Source: Polaromonas naphthalenivorans CJ2 (GTDB lineage: Bacteria > Pseudomonadota > Gammaproteobacteria > Burkholderiales > Burkholderiaceae_C). From it: 64,000 nucleotides of DNA. Below, piece after piece: positions 17,998 to 27,455 of the stretch (position 1 is its first letter; each line of letters begins with the position of its first letter). Below the pieces are notes generated by a model, which did no database searches, was not told where the DNA came from, and was given only the letters and a program-made list of their open reading frames with translations. The position numbers and the translations under genes were made by a program. The stretch lies in NCBI RefSeq assembly GCF_000015505.1, contig NC_008760.1:1-64000 (forward strand), read 5' to 3'.

Positions 17998-19125
17998 TTT
18001 AGGACTTACGCATTGACAGTCGTACGAAATTGTGGGTTCAAGTGTTTTTTGCCAGGAATGAACCCCGTGACAAAAGTGGCGACTACCTGGGTAAACAATT
18101 CTGTCTTCCATTGGTAGGCGTTGACAATGGCGTGGGTGAACCGCATTTCCTGCAACTGCACAAAGCTGCACAGCGCGGCAAAGATATGGTTCAGTATGGG
18201 CACTTTGCCGCGCACCTGGAAACGCTCGACGTTGCAGACCTGCTTGAGCAGGCGGTGATATTGTTCAATTCCCCAATGCTGGTCATGCAGCTTTTGAAAG
18301 TTCAGGCGCCCGAAGGTGCTGTAGCCCTGGGCATCGGGCAGGCAAGCCAAGTAATGGCGCAACTGGTCTTTCAGTCGCGTGCGAAACAGCTTGACCGGCC
18401 CGAAATTGCGCAACCACACCATCAGGCCTTCCTCAGGAACATCGAGCCTTTGCACCTGCACCCATGTGCCTTTTTCCACTGACACGGTGCGGTTGGCTTC
18501 GACGGCGAACATTAACCCCATCTGGTGGTTTTTTACCGTCTTGAGGTTTTTCTCGCACGAATACCAGGAGTCACCGGTGGCAAAAGCCGGCCGCAGTCCC
18601 CACGCCAATACTTCGGCCAGCATGTCCTGGAAGTAATCGTTCTTGGTTTTGTCATCGGCTTTGTCATACACCCGGTAGTTCACCGGCAGGCTGCGCCCTT
18701 GCACGTCGGTGTAGTACAGCGTCACCAAGTTCAATCCCTTGACCGCCCGGCGGTGCTTGCCGGACCAAAAATGCCCCACCAGCGCCATCTTCTGGCTGTA
18801 CGGCTTGTCCAGCGTGGTGTCATCCACATTGAGCGTGCCGCCCACCATGTCGAGCAGCTTTTGCGCCTCATCGAACAGGTCTTTGGGCTCATACGATTCA
18901 CGCAGCAAAAACCGGTTCACGCTGTCATGCGAGATGCCCATGACTTGCGACAGCCGCGTGCAGGTGCTTGACTTGGGTTCACTCATCAAAAATCCCATGT
19001 ACATCGGCAAGGTGCATCGGGCTGTAGGCGGGCGGGTCGGTTTTCTCATCAGCCAGTGAGTTTGAGCACAAGTCAATCCTCCTGCTAACAGAATTCGCCG
19101 TGCGCATCAATGCGTAAGTCCTAAA
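17998..19125 (-). mobile_element. Intact-looking insertion sequence with 19-bp perfect terminal inverted repeats
   Basis: TTTAGGACTTACGCATTGA at 17998-18016 is repeated exactly in inverted form at 19107-19125. The element is 1128 bp and holds one transposase gene. No clear target duplication is visible (AGAAG to the left, GTTTT to the right), which suggests rearrangement of a flank or a family that does not make a clear one. Family: DDE transposase related to the IS701/IS4 group. Confidence 0.85.
18006..19049 (-). CDS. DDE transposase of the IS701/IS4 type
   Basis: About 347 residues from ATG 19049 (MRKPTRPPTARC). An N-terminal helix-turn-helix region (LSQVMGISHDSVNRFL) is followed by the catalytic core: NVDDTTLDKPY gives the first Asp, ATGDSWYSCEKNL the second, and EQYHRLLKQ in the C-terminal third the Glu. 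The frame is intact and fills the space between the inverted repeats, so the element may still be mobile. Confidence 0.8.
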   Translation of the reverse strand: MRKPTRPPTARCTLPMYMGFLMSEPKSSTCTRLSQVMGISHDSVNRFLLRESYEPKDLFDEAQKLLDMVGGTLNVDDTTLDKPYSQKMALVGHFWSGKHRRAVKGLNLVTLYYTDVQGRSLPVNYRVYDKADDKTKNDYFQDMLAEVLAWGLRPAFATGDSWYSCEKNLKTVKNHQMGLMFAVEANRTVSVEKGTWVQVQRLDVPEEGLMVWLRNFGPVKLFRTRLKDQLRHYLACLPDAQGYSTFGRLNFQKLHDQHWGIEQYHRLLKQVCNVERFQVRGKVPILNHIFAALCSFVQLQEMRFTHAIVNAYQWKTELFTQVVATFVTGFIPGKKHLNPQFRTTVNA

Positions 19126-19861
19126 GTTTTTTTAAAGGAGAGCGAGCAAGAAGCATCGTGATGGAATAAAGATAAAATCGGACCAGGGAGCTTCCGCGTC
19201 TGACCTTGTACCTTGAGTACGTAAAATAGATAGGAGCCTTGCCCGCGAACGCCATCATGGCCAGCAGGTTCACAACCTGCACAAACAGGCCAGATGTAAG
19301 GCTGCAAATCCTTTCAACCCTTCACGCCGCCGAATCTTGCTTTCCTTGGGGTGAATGTAAGGTCAGACCTTGGTTGGCAAAGCCCGAAGAATTCGATGCA
19401 CCCCGAGTGCTTTATTCCGATTGAGGCGCCAACCAGCAAATCCCATCAGGGACAGTGGCATTGCCACACCAAAATTACGAATGGAATGTACGGGTGCAAT
19501 CTTGATCTTCATGCTGTCAGGGATTGAGGACTTGGCAAACAGGGGGTGTTCATGTACGAATTCTGAGACGGCCCCTATTTGGAGTATTACTTTGAGCCCG
19601 GCGCAAGCGACGACTTCAAGATGGAGCCACCCAAGGACGCGTCGTTCAGGCGACACGTATCTGGACTTCCAGTCCGTAAACCAACCTACCAGCTATAGCT
19701 GATGGTTGTTTAGTTTTCAGCATTGGAAGTTGGGCAACCGCACCAAGTTCTGACCTAAACATGGATACATCAACTCGCGTACTTCACTTTTTATACGGTT
19801 TGTGTGGGAGAGAAGTTTTGGTCTGCGTAACATCACTTACTTATAGGTAACGATCATAAAA
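19126..19861. other. Long stretch without a recognisable gene
   Basis: Short open frames on both strands show no family motif. A minus-strand frame near 19363-19500 contains a hydrophobic segment with a basic end that faintly recalls a PEP-CTERM tail, but it lacks the PEP residues. The 100 bp before nadC are AT-rich and probably carry its promoter. Confidence 0.4.
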
Positions 19862-20719
19862 ATGAAAAACGAAAAATTCAATCAAACCGTGCATGCCGAT
19901 GTAGCCAGAGCATTGCAGGAGGATGTCGGAACAGGAGACCTGACTGCGGCTCTTGTGCCTCAAGAAGCGTTTGCACGTGCGACCATCATTTGTAGGCAAG
20001 AAGCGGTCATCTGCGGCCAACCCTGGGTTATGGAGATACTCAAGCAGATTGCGCCGACGGCTAAGACAGCCTGGTCAGTACAGGATGGCCAGCACTGTGA
20101 ACCTGGGCAGGTCATCGTCGAAATCACCGGACCGGCGCGCGATTTGTTAACGGCGGAACGCACATGCCTGAACTTTTTGCAGACGCTCAGTGCTGTAGCG
20201 ACTAAGACGGCACGTTACGTGAATGAGGTGAAGGGCACTCGGGCGGTGATTCTTGATACGAGAAAGACCATTCCCGGTCTGCGTGTTGCCGAGAAATATG
20301 CGGTGCGATGCGGCGGCGGAAAAAATCACCGCATGGGACTGTTCGATGCGATGTTGATTAAGGAAAATCACATTGCCGCTGCTGGGGGGTTGACGATCGC
20401 CTTCCGCGCTGCCCAGAAGATGGTCGATCAGGTAGACTTCATTCAGGTCGAGGTCGAAACGCTTGACCAACTTGAAGAAGCGCTGGAAGCTGGAGTCACC
20501 ATGGTGTTGCTGGACAACATGCCACTGGGAAGAGTCCGGCAGGCCGTAGAAATGGCACAGGGGTGCTGCAGTCTTGAGATGTCCGGCGGGGTCACCTTCG
20601 ACAATTTGCGCGCATGCGCAGAAACAGGCGTTGATCGAATCTCTGTTGGGGCCTTGATTAAAGACATTACAGCCGTCGACTTTTCCATGCGTTTCCAAGA
20701 CCGCCCAGTCGAGCGCTGA
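19862..20719 (+). CDS. nadC: Nicotinate-nucleotide pyrophosphorylase (quinolinate phosphoribosyltransferase)
   Basis: A 285-residue enzyme of de novo NAD synthesis that turns quinolinate and PRPP into nicotinate mononucleotide, CO2 and PPi. Family motifs: EDVGTGDLTAALV, the ERTCLNFLQTLSAVAT substrate helix, ILDTRKTIPGLR, the RCGGGKNHRMGLFDAMLIKENH active-site block, and LEMSGGVTF with ISVGALIKD at the end of the barrel. Length and motifs are complete. It stands alone: nadA and nadB are not nearby. It sits between an IS and a toxin-antitoxin pair, so it is probably an extra, transferred copy. Confidence 0.93.
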   Translation: MKNEKFNQTVHADVARALQEDVGTGDLTAALVPQEAFARATIICRQEAVICGQPWVMEILKQIAPTAKTAWSVQDGQHCEPGQVIVEITGPARDLLTAERTCLNFLQTLSAVATKTARYVNEVKGTRAVILDTRKTIPGLRVAEKYAVRCGGGKNHRMGLFDAMLIKENHIAAAGGLTIAFRAAQKMVDQVDFIQVEVETLDQLEEALEAGVTMVLLDNMPLGRVRQAVEMAQGCCSLEMSGGVTFDNLRACAETGVDRISVGALIKDITAVDFSMRFQDRPVER

Positions 20720-20772
20720 TGCCTTGGCGGGGTCGCCTCAGAAATTGGAATTTAAAGCACGCCAAGGAAATT

Positions 20773-20804
20773 TAACCTACTTGCAAAATTTGCCAACTAG
20801 GTTA
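20773..20804. promoter_or_regulatory. Inverted repeat at the mqsRA promoter
   Basis: TAACCTA (20773-20779) and TAGGTTA (20798-20804) are inverted arms separated by 18 bp. Between them GCAAA-A-TTTGC forms a second dyad. The E. coli MqsA operator consists of AACCT/AGGTT half-sites only a few bases apart, so the same half-sites appear here but with longer spacing. The right arm ends 9 bp before the mqsR start. Confidence 0.6.
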
Positions 20805-20813
20805 TAGTGAAAC

Positions 20814-21116
20814 ATGGAAAAAGGCACCCCTCACTGCAAGTTGTCAGTCGTGAAAGCCTTGATCGAAGCCGATAGGGTCAAGGCCACGGCCAGCGCCTTC
20901 AATGGTGCGCGTGACTTGGGTATCAATGACCTGGCTGGAATGTGTGCTGTCGTCATGTCGCTCACGTCCACTGACTTCTACAAGAGCATGACGACCCACG
21001 CCGATCACCGGATTTGGCAGGATGTGTACCGCGCCAAGACAGCCAACAGTGCCGATGTGTACTTGAAGCTGACCGTCATTGATGATGTTTTGATCGTTTC
21101 TTTCAAGGAGCTGTGA
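20814..21116 (+). CDS. mqsR: MqsR-like mRNA interferase toxin
   Basis: A 100-residue RelE-fold toxin very close to E. coli MqsR: MEKGTPHCKLSVVKALIEAD, GINDLAGMCAVVMSLTSTDFYKSMTTHADHRIWQDVYR and VYLKLTVIDDVLIVSFKEL. MqsR cleaves mRNA at GC-containing triplets. The toxin is encoded first, which is the unusual order typical of mqsRA. Confidence 0.92.
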   Translation: MEKGTPHCKLSVVKALIEADRVKATASAFNGARDLGINDLAGMCAVVMSLTSTDFYKSMTTHADHRIWQDVYRAKTANSADVYLKLTVIDDVLIVSFKEL

Positions 21117-21118
21117 CC

Positions 21119-21520
21119 ATGAAATGCCCATGCTGTGGAGCGGCTGAACTGATCCACGACACCCGCGATATGCCCTACACCTACAAGGGCGAAACCGCCA
21201 CCATTCCAGCGGTGACAGGCGACTTCTGCCCGGCCTGCGGCGAGGTCATTCTGAACCGTGAGCACGGCGACCGATACAGCGAGTTGCTGGGGCAGTTCCA
21301 GCGCCAGGTGAACGCGGCCTATATCGATCCAGACTACATCGCCAGGGTGCGCAAGAAGCTCGATCTGGATCAACGCCAAGCCGCCGAAATCTTCGGTGGC
21401 GGGGTCAATGCCTTCTCACGCTACGAAAACGGCAAGACCAGGCCGTCCTTGGCCTTGGTGAAGCTGCTCAAGGTGCTTGAGCGTCATCCCGATCTACTCA
21501 ACGAGGTCAGAACCACCTGA
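21119..21520 (+). CDS. mqsA: MqsA-like antitoxin and autorepressor
   Basis: About 133 residues. ATG 21119 is preferred over the GTG at 21113 because AAGGAG lies 8 bp upstream and MKCPCCG matches the family N-terminus. The N-terminal zinc domain has Cys3, Cys6, Cys37 and Cys40; the C-terminal Xre-type helix-turn-helix reads LDQRQAAEIFGGGVNAFSRYENGKTRPS. It should neutralise MqsR and repress the promoter at 20773-20804. Confidence 0.92.
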   Translation: MKCPCCGAAELIHDTRDMPYTYKGETATIPAVTGDFCPACGEVILNREHGDRYSELLGQFQRQVNAAYIDPDYIARVRKKLDLDQRQAAEIFGGGVNAFSRYENGKTRPSLALVKLLKVLERHPDLLNEVRTT

Positions 21521-22021
21521 CCGTTTTTCTCGAAACTCACCGTTCAGCGCTGCTTTAAGCGAGAACGGTTTTCGAGAACATCTCGGCCACACCAAGGCTA
21601 GGGCAGCGCCACCTTCTCAGCAAGCCTTCTCGCAGACCACCGTTCTCGATAGTGAATAGGTCACCATCCCAGCCGTAGAAGTGCCGCTCAGGGCTAAACG
21701 TACTCTGTGATCCTTTTCCTGAAGCTGCCCCTGATTGCCCAAGAGCCTAGTCGGAATGTCCCTGCCCCGATTTGACCTGTGACCCAACACATCACTTGGT
21801 GCAAGCTCTCCTTCAAAAAAATACTGTCTTCGCAATTTTGCGTGTTTGAGACTCGGTTCTCGATTTCAGTTACGAGCCATATCAGTTGGATTCCACTTCA
21901 GCAGGTCAAAGACTGGCCTTTGCAGAGCCAGCCCGTGGCGCCGCCGGCGCCTGGCTTTTTTCAAGCCGCTCAACCACTGATAAAAACCGTTACCGTCTGT
22001 TTTCGAGGTTACTGGATTTCA
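21521..22021. other. Stretch without a recognisable gene
   Basis: Nothing convincing on either strand between mqsA and the group II intron-like block. Confidence 0.4.
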
Positions 22022-22140
22022 GGAGATTGTGTAGGGTGAGGAATTACTCCCTCAGCCCTCTCACACCACCGTACATGCGGTTGCGCATACGGAAGTCCAA
22101 GCAGAACGCTGGAGGTGCTGGTGAGTCATTACCAACGAGA
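22022..22140 (-). ncRNA. Group II intron-like 3' RNA remnant
   Basis: On the minus strand, a hairpin CCGTATGCG-CAAC-CGCATGTACGG is followed by a GGGCTGAGG-GAGTAATT-CCTCACCC stem-loop capped by GUAA. This order resembles the segment after the intron ORF and domain V of bacterial group II introns. No reverse transcriptase frame survives upstream (22140-22570 contains only short frames), so it is at most a dead intron end. The call rests on pattern memory and needs a covariance-model check. Confidence 0.4.
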
Positions 22141-22594
22141 CCAGGCCTGCCTCTTGCGCCGCTGGCCTAGGCACTCATGGCCCTTTTTCTAAGCCAGTTC
22201 CCTGTGCGGGGTTGTCACGGTTGAAGTGATCCAGCGGCGGTATCCCCAAGCGTGGGTTCGACAGTTTGCGCTGCCAGACCGATAGAACAGTTGCAGCGAT
22301 TCGTGAACCCAGTGGTGTGGCCTCGAACGTCCAGCCATGACCCGCTCAAGCCTCCACCCAGCTAAAGAACCCGGTGAACTCATCGGCAATGCCGAAATGT
22401 CGTTTTATTCTCTTCAGATCACAGGCGTTTGCGCGTTTTCGGCATAAACCTTCCGTTACGATCTGTAGCAACAGAGGTGCTTGCACGGCTGTGCATGCAG
22501 CATCAAAAGCAGCCAGACCGAAAGTCTCGTGGCACGCTCTTGATGCAATGAGCCAACAGGGGAGTTCAACATTCCAGTAAAAATAAAGTCAAGC

Positions 22595-22801
22595 ATGGGC
22601 GCGCCAATGGCATTGGCGGGACGGGCTATTGGCGTTCCGTCGACCATCACCACCTTCGTTAACCTGCTGGCCGTCGTGGAACAAATTCCGGGCGTGCTAC
22701 GGCAGGACCTGCTGGAGGCCATCGTCGTGACGGCTGACGTGGGAGGTGCCACTGACGGGGCTTCCGACGATCACGAGGAACTGCCTTCGTTCGTGCTCTG
22801 A
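22595..22801 (+). CDS. Short ORF upstream of the helicase, possible C-terminal remnant
   Basis: Sixty-eight codons (MGAPMALAGRAIGVPSTITT onward) ending with an acidic tail, 37 bp before the helicase start. The same frame is open for about 17 codons upstream of the ATG, so this may be the C-terminus of a longer decayed protein. In BREX-type islands an ATP-binding BrxD protein precedes an Lhr-like helicase, but I cannot confirm that identity here. Confidence 0.3.
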   Translation: MGAPMALAGRAIGVPSTITTFVNLLAVVEQIPGVLRQDLLEAIVVTADVGGATDGASDDHEELPSFVL

Positions 22802-22838
22802 CACCGGTTTTGGCCGAATTTTCACGGACCTGCCTGCA

Positions 22839-25060
22839 ATGACCGAAACCAGATCTTCATACCACCTCCTGGACGAGCGCATTCGGCGTTTCATCTGGCT
22901 TGAAGGCTGGAAGGCGCTGAGGGATGCGCAAGAAAGGGCCATACCGTTCATCCTGAAGGCCGACCGCGACGTCATCATTGCAGCGGCGACGGCGGCGGGT
23001 AAAACGGAAGCGGCCTTTTTTCCCGCGCTGACCCATCTTCTGCACAAGGATGGCGCGGGCCTGATTGTCTACTCAGTCCGCTCAAGGCCCTGATCAATGA
23101 CCAGTTCGAACGTCTCGAGCGGCTTTGCGAGACCCTGCAGATTCCGGTCTGGCCGTGGCACGGCGACATTTCATACTCCCGGAAAACACGTTTCATGGCC
23201 CAGCCGTGTGGTGTGCTGCTCATTACGCCCGAGTCACTCGAAGCCTTTCTTTGTGGCAAAGGCTCGTCAGTAGCCTCGGTATTTGCGCACACTGCCTTTT
23301 TTGTGGTCGATGAACTCCATGCGTTCATCGGTTCGGAGCGGGGCAAGCAGCTCCAGTCCCTGCTGCACCGCATCGAACGGATACTGGACAGAACCGTTCC
23401 GCGCATTGGGCTCTCGGCAACGCTGGGCGACATGCGGCTGGCGGCAGAGTTTCTACGGCCTGGCCACGCCGAGCAGGTCGCGATGGTCGAATCCAGGTCT
23501 TCCGGGGATGAGCTCCTACTCCAGCTCAGGGGCTACGAAGAGCCACTCGTCGTCAAGGCGGGCGCGCAGGATGATGAGGACGAGAACGAGGACAATGAAG
23601 AGGCAAGCGAACCCGTCTGTCCGGCCCAGGTCGCAGCCCACCTTTTCAAGGTGCTGCGCGGCTCGAACAACCTGGTGTTTCCCAACTCGCGCCGCGAGGT
23701 CGAACGCTACACCCACCTGCTCAACCAGCTGTGCGAATCGATCAAGGTGCCCGGCGAATTCTGGCCGCATCACGGCAACCTGTCCAGAGAGCTCCGCCAT
23801 GACACGGAAGCGGCGCTAAAGCAAAAGGAACGCCCGGCCAGCGCCATCTGCACCAGTACCCTGGAGCTCGGGATCGACATCGGTGCGGTCAAGTGCGTGG
23901 CGCAGGTCGGCCCGCCCCCGTCCGTTGCCAGCTTGCGTCAGCGGCTGGGCCGCTCTGGCCGGCGTAAGCCAGAAGCGGCCATCTTGCGGGCTTACTGCAT
24001 TGAAAACGCCTTGTCGGACAATGCGTCGCTGGCGACCAGGCTGCGCCTGGGCACCGTGCAGACGACGGCCATGATTTTGCTGTTGCTCGAGACGTGGTTC
24101 GAGCCACCCCGGGTGCAGGGAATGCACCTGTCCACGTTGATTCAGCAGCTCCTGTCGGCGATTGCGCAGCACAATGGCGCAACCGCTCAACACCTCTACC
24201 GATTGCTGTGTTCCCCAAAGACGCCGTTTGCCGGTATTTCCACAGCCGAGTTTGCCAGCTTGCTTGACCATCTGGGGCACAAGGAGTTGCTGATCCAGGA
24301 CTCTTCTGGCGCCCTGCTGCATGGCCCGGTAGGCGAAAAAATCGTCAACCACCACACCTTTTACGCCGCCTTCATGGCCGACGAGGAATTCCAGATTGTG
24401 GCCGGCGCAAAAACCCTGGGTTCCCTTCCCGTCATGCTCATGCTGACTGTCGGCCAGCGCATCGTCTTTGCAGGCAAGACCTGGCAGGTCGAGCGGGTCG
24501 ATGAGCGCAAAAAAATCATTGAGGTCACGCAAGCCTCAGGGGGCGTTCCCCCCTTGTTCGCGAGCAGCGGCGCGCGTACGCATACCCGGGTCAGGCAGCG
24601 TATGCGCGAGTTGCTGCAAAGCCAGGAAGTGCCCGCATTTCTCGATGAGACAGCCAAGCGGTTCCTGGCAGAGGCACGAGACGGCTACAGGCATATGAAC
24701 CTATCACGCCAAATTTTCCTGGACCAGGGTACCGAGATGATGCTGCTGACCTGGCTGGGCGATTCAGCCAACCAGGCAGTTGCCTGCCTGCTGATTGAGC
24801 GCGGGTTCACGGCAGCTCCTTCGGGTCCGGGCGTGGAGGTGCGAATGGGAAAGCGCACCACCCAAGAGGTGCTGGCAGCACTGGCCGGCGCGGCACAGCG
24901 CGAGGCGCCTTCCCTGGACCTGCTATTGCAAAACGTGCAGAACCTGCGCCGCGAAAAATGGGACTGGGCGCTGCCCGACGCGCTGTTGCGCAAGGCGTAT
25001 GCCAGTCAGCATCTGGATCTGGATCAAGCGCTGGAGTGGATAAGAACAGCGGTGAGATAG
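22839..25060 (+). pseudogene. Lhr-like DEAD/DEAH helicase with one frameshift
   Basis: A superfamily 2 helicase of about 740 residues. From ATG 22839: ALRDAQERAIPFIL (Q-like motif), AATAAGKTEAAFFPAL (Walker A), then a single missing base near 23072. Homology resumes in the next frame as LSPLKALINDQFERL, VVDELHAFIG (motif II), LSATLGD (motif III), TSTLELGIDIG (motif V) and QRLGRSGRR (motif VI), plus a long C-terminal domain. Lhr-like helicases of this size occur in defence islands, for example BrxHI of BREX. As written, only the first 80-odd residues would be made in frame; alternatively the missing base is a sequencing error. Confidence 0.8.
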
Positions 25061-25475
25061 AAAGAGCGCAAGGACCCACCGTGCGGGTCCCGGCAGCACA
25101 GCGCCGTCATGACCCCAACAGCTCTGAAGCCGCACGAGCATCCCAAGGAGGCGGATGTGGCGAACGTGAAACGCGCAAAGCCGTCTGTAGGGATCCGTAG
25201 CCGGGGAATGAAAAGTCCATTGCCCGACGGCCAGTTGTTGAGCCTGAACTGAACCTTGCCTGGAACGCCGTTGCTGCATGCCCGCCACCGACTTGACCAT
25301 TTCCTTTCCTTTGCCACCCCAGGCCTCCTGGTGAACGGTCCCCGCACGCCAGTCCGGCAAAGAAAGAGATATGCCTGCGTACCCCCGCCTCTTGCGCTCA
25401 AGGCCCTCGCTGGACCAGGGAGATGCTGTGGGACGACGTTCGTTGGCTGGATCCAAAGCGCTCTGGCGGGATGCT
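25061..25475. other. Intergenic stretch with a hairpin after the helicase
   Basis: GGACCC (25072-25077) pairs with GGGTCC (25085-25090) around a 7-base loop, 12 bp after the helicase stop. No U-run follows, so intrinsic termination is uncertain. The rest shows no recognised gene. Confidence 0.4.
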
Positions 25476-27251
25476 TTAGCCGATCCGTTTTGGGCGCGCG
25501 CTAGGTCTTGGCGAACTGCGGCCCAGCGCTTCCATTCTCTCAATTTCTTTCAGCGCATCGCGTGACCGCTGCATCGTCTGCGCCTTGTTCTGGCCGTCCT
25601 TGTGCTCCTGGTGCCGGCCCCCGAGCATCTCCCACGCGCGGCGGTGCACTTCAAGCTCGGCCGCTTGCAAGTCGCCCGCAGCACTGAAGGCAAAGCGGGC
25701 TGCTCGCCTGGCGTAGGCGAGCCAGTCACGCGTTTCCAGCGTTTCACGGATGCCGGGGGCGCACAGCCGCAAGGCGTCCGCGATGGCTTCTTGTGCGTGG
25801 CCGGTCACGCGCAGGCGCACGGCAATCATGCTGTCCACGCGCGACAGGTTGACCCGCCCTGCGGTGTGGCGACTGAGCACATCCCGGTAATGCCGCCAGT
25901 AAGCGTCCAGAGCAGCGGCTGTGGCCAAGGCCAGCGCAGGATCGGGCTGCGGCGTGTGCCCTGACGGCGTCACTGCCTTCACCGCCTCCTTCCCCTGCGG
26001 TGCGGCCTGCTGCCCCTTCTCGGCGCTGATCCGCAACGCAATCTCAAGCGTCTTGGCGCACTCACAGCGCTCTGCCTGAAGAAGGCGCACCTCCCAGCAG
26101 GCGCCATCGGCCTGCCGCAGCGTACTCTGGCGATCCACGTAGCCGGGCGCCGGATGCGGCTGGATGCAGCCGCCGAGCAGATCCGGGTTGCCGTATTCAG
26201 TGTTCAACTGCCTGGCGAGCTGGCGGCCCACCTCATCGTCGTTAAAAGCTCCAAATTTTTTCACAGTGATAAGGGCCTGAAATCGCTCGGGACTGCTTTG
26301 CAGCACCACGGCAGGCCGGTAGCCGTCTTGCAGCAGCTGGTCCAGCTTCGCCTGGCTCATCGCGTCGATCAACAGGTAATGCTTATCGGCCGACAGCGGC
26401 GTGTAGTCAATGCGCTCCCCGCGCTCGCTCAGCCGCTGCATCCGAGGCATGCGCTGGCGCACCTCCTCAGGCGTGCATCCTTGGCTAACTCCGGCCCTTT
26501 TATCCAGCAAGAATGTCATCCGCCCGCCGTCCGGCTTCAGGCGAACCGACGTGACCCGGTAGCGCTGCGCATCGACCGCTTGCGCATACCGCTCGAACTG
26601 CTCGAACTGCTCGATCGGGGCCGAGGCCATCGCCCGGGGCGCTGGCTGCGCCGTCTCTTCTTGCGCTCGCTCTTGCAGTGACCGCTGTATCCGCTCGCGC
26701 TCCTGCGCGATCCTGTCCTGCAGCTCGGGATTGCTGATCGTAAAACCATGCGCTGCGGCCAGCCGGGCGCACAGGGCCTTGAAGTCCTCGCTCCCCGTCA
26801 CCTTGATGCGGCCCCATTTGTGCGCCGACAACTGCATGGCGGCCAGCGTCGCATCCGCGTGGCGCCAGTCGTGGACCTCAATGCGTTGTCCCAGGTCCAC
26901 GAAAGCGGCCTGCCCGCCCTTGTCGGCCTCCTCCTTGCGAAAGTAGTGCACGTGCCGGCCGCGTAGCTCTGCGCGGTAGTCCCCGATGTCCCGCGGCGTT
27001 ACTGGATCTTCTATTCCCCCCTTCTTCACCCTCGCCTTCCCACCGTTCATGCCCTCGAGATGCTGGGGCTCGCTTGCGCGGTGGCGCCACTGTTCGGCAA
27101 GCTCTGGGTGCTCGTGGTCCCGATGCCACTGCTCAAGGTCGGGATAGGGGCGAAACCGCAGGCGCACCTCGTCACTCGCCGTCCGGTGGCGCGCCTGGAG
27201 TGCCGCCTTCTCGTAAGCGTCTTGGCACGGCACCTTGACCGCGCTGCCGAT
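25476..27251 (-). pseudogene. C-terminal part of a conjugation protein (LPD7 plus RepB-like primase), N-terminus lost
   Basis: About 590 residues open on the minus strand. The segment HVHYFRKEEADKGGQAAFVDLGQRIEVHDW onward matches the LPD7 domain of large polyvalent relaxases. The segment from FERYAQAVDAQRYRVTSVRL to HPAPGYVDRQ matches the RepB-like primase domain. In complete proteins these follow a MobA/VirD2-type relaxase domain, which is missing: the frame begins exactly at the stop codon of the IS66 transposase fragment. So an element carrying mobilisation functions was cut at this point. It indicates plasmid or ICE ancestry for this part of the window. Confidence 0.7.
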
Positions 27252-27455
27252 TCAGGATTGCGGTTGCCAGCGGTGAGGCAGTAGTTCGTCGATGCGAGAG
27301 TTCATGTGGCCAGGCAGCCTGGTTAGCACATCCTTCAGATAAGCCCAGGGGTCATGGCCATGCAGCTTTGCCGACTGCAACAAACTCATCACGACGGCGG
27401 CCCGCTGGCCGGCCAGTTCGCTGCCGGCAAACAACCATGCCCGGCGCCCCATTGC
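27252..27455 (-). pseudogene. tnpC: IS66 tnpC, 3' part (split gene)
   Basis: RRAWLFAGSELAGQRAAVVMSLLQ to DELLPHRWQPQS is the C-terminal tail of an IS66 TnpC transposase. Its missing N-terminal part is at 30067-31482, which breaks off at NLIRPWAM, exactly the residues that precede GRRAW. The two halves are separated by the 2.6-kb recombinase unit. Confidence 0.85.
27449..27455 (+). repeat. CCATTGC core repeat, left end of the recombinase unit
   Basis: CCATTGC occurs here and at 30060-30066, once on each side of the insert. The intact tnpC would contain it once. It is the likely crossover core or duplicated target of the serine recombinase. Confidence 0.7.

Noticed and set aside
19363..19500. 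Hydrophobic segment followed by basic residues, like a PEP-CTERM sorting tail
   Set aside because: The Pro-Glu-Pro residues are missing and there is no protein in front of it.
25072..25090. Hairpin after the helicase as a firm terminator
   Set aside because: The stem is only 6 bp and no U-run follows.
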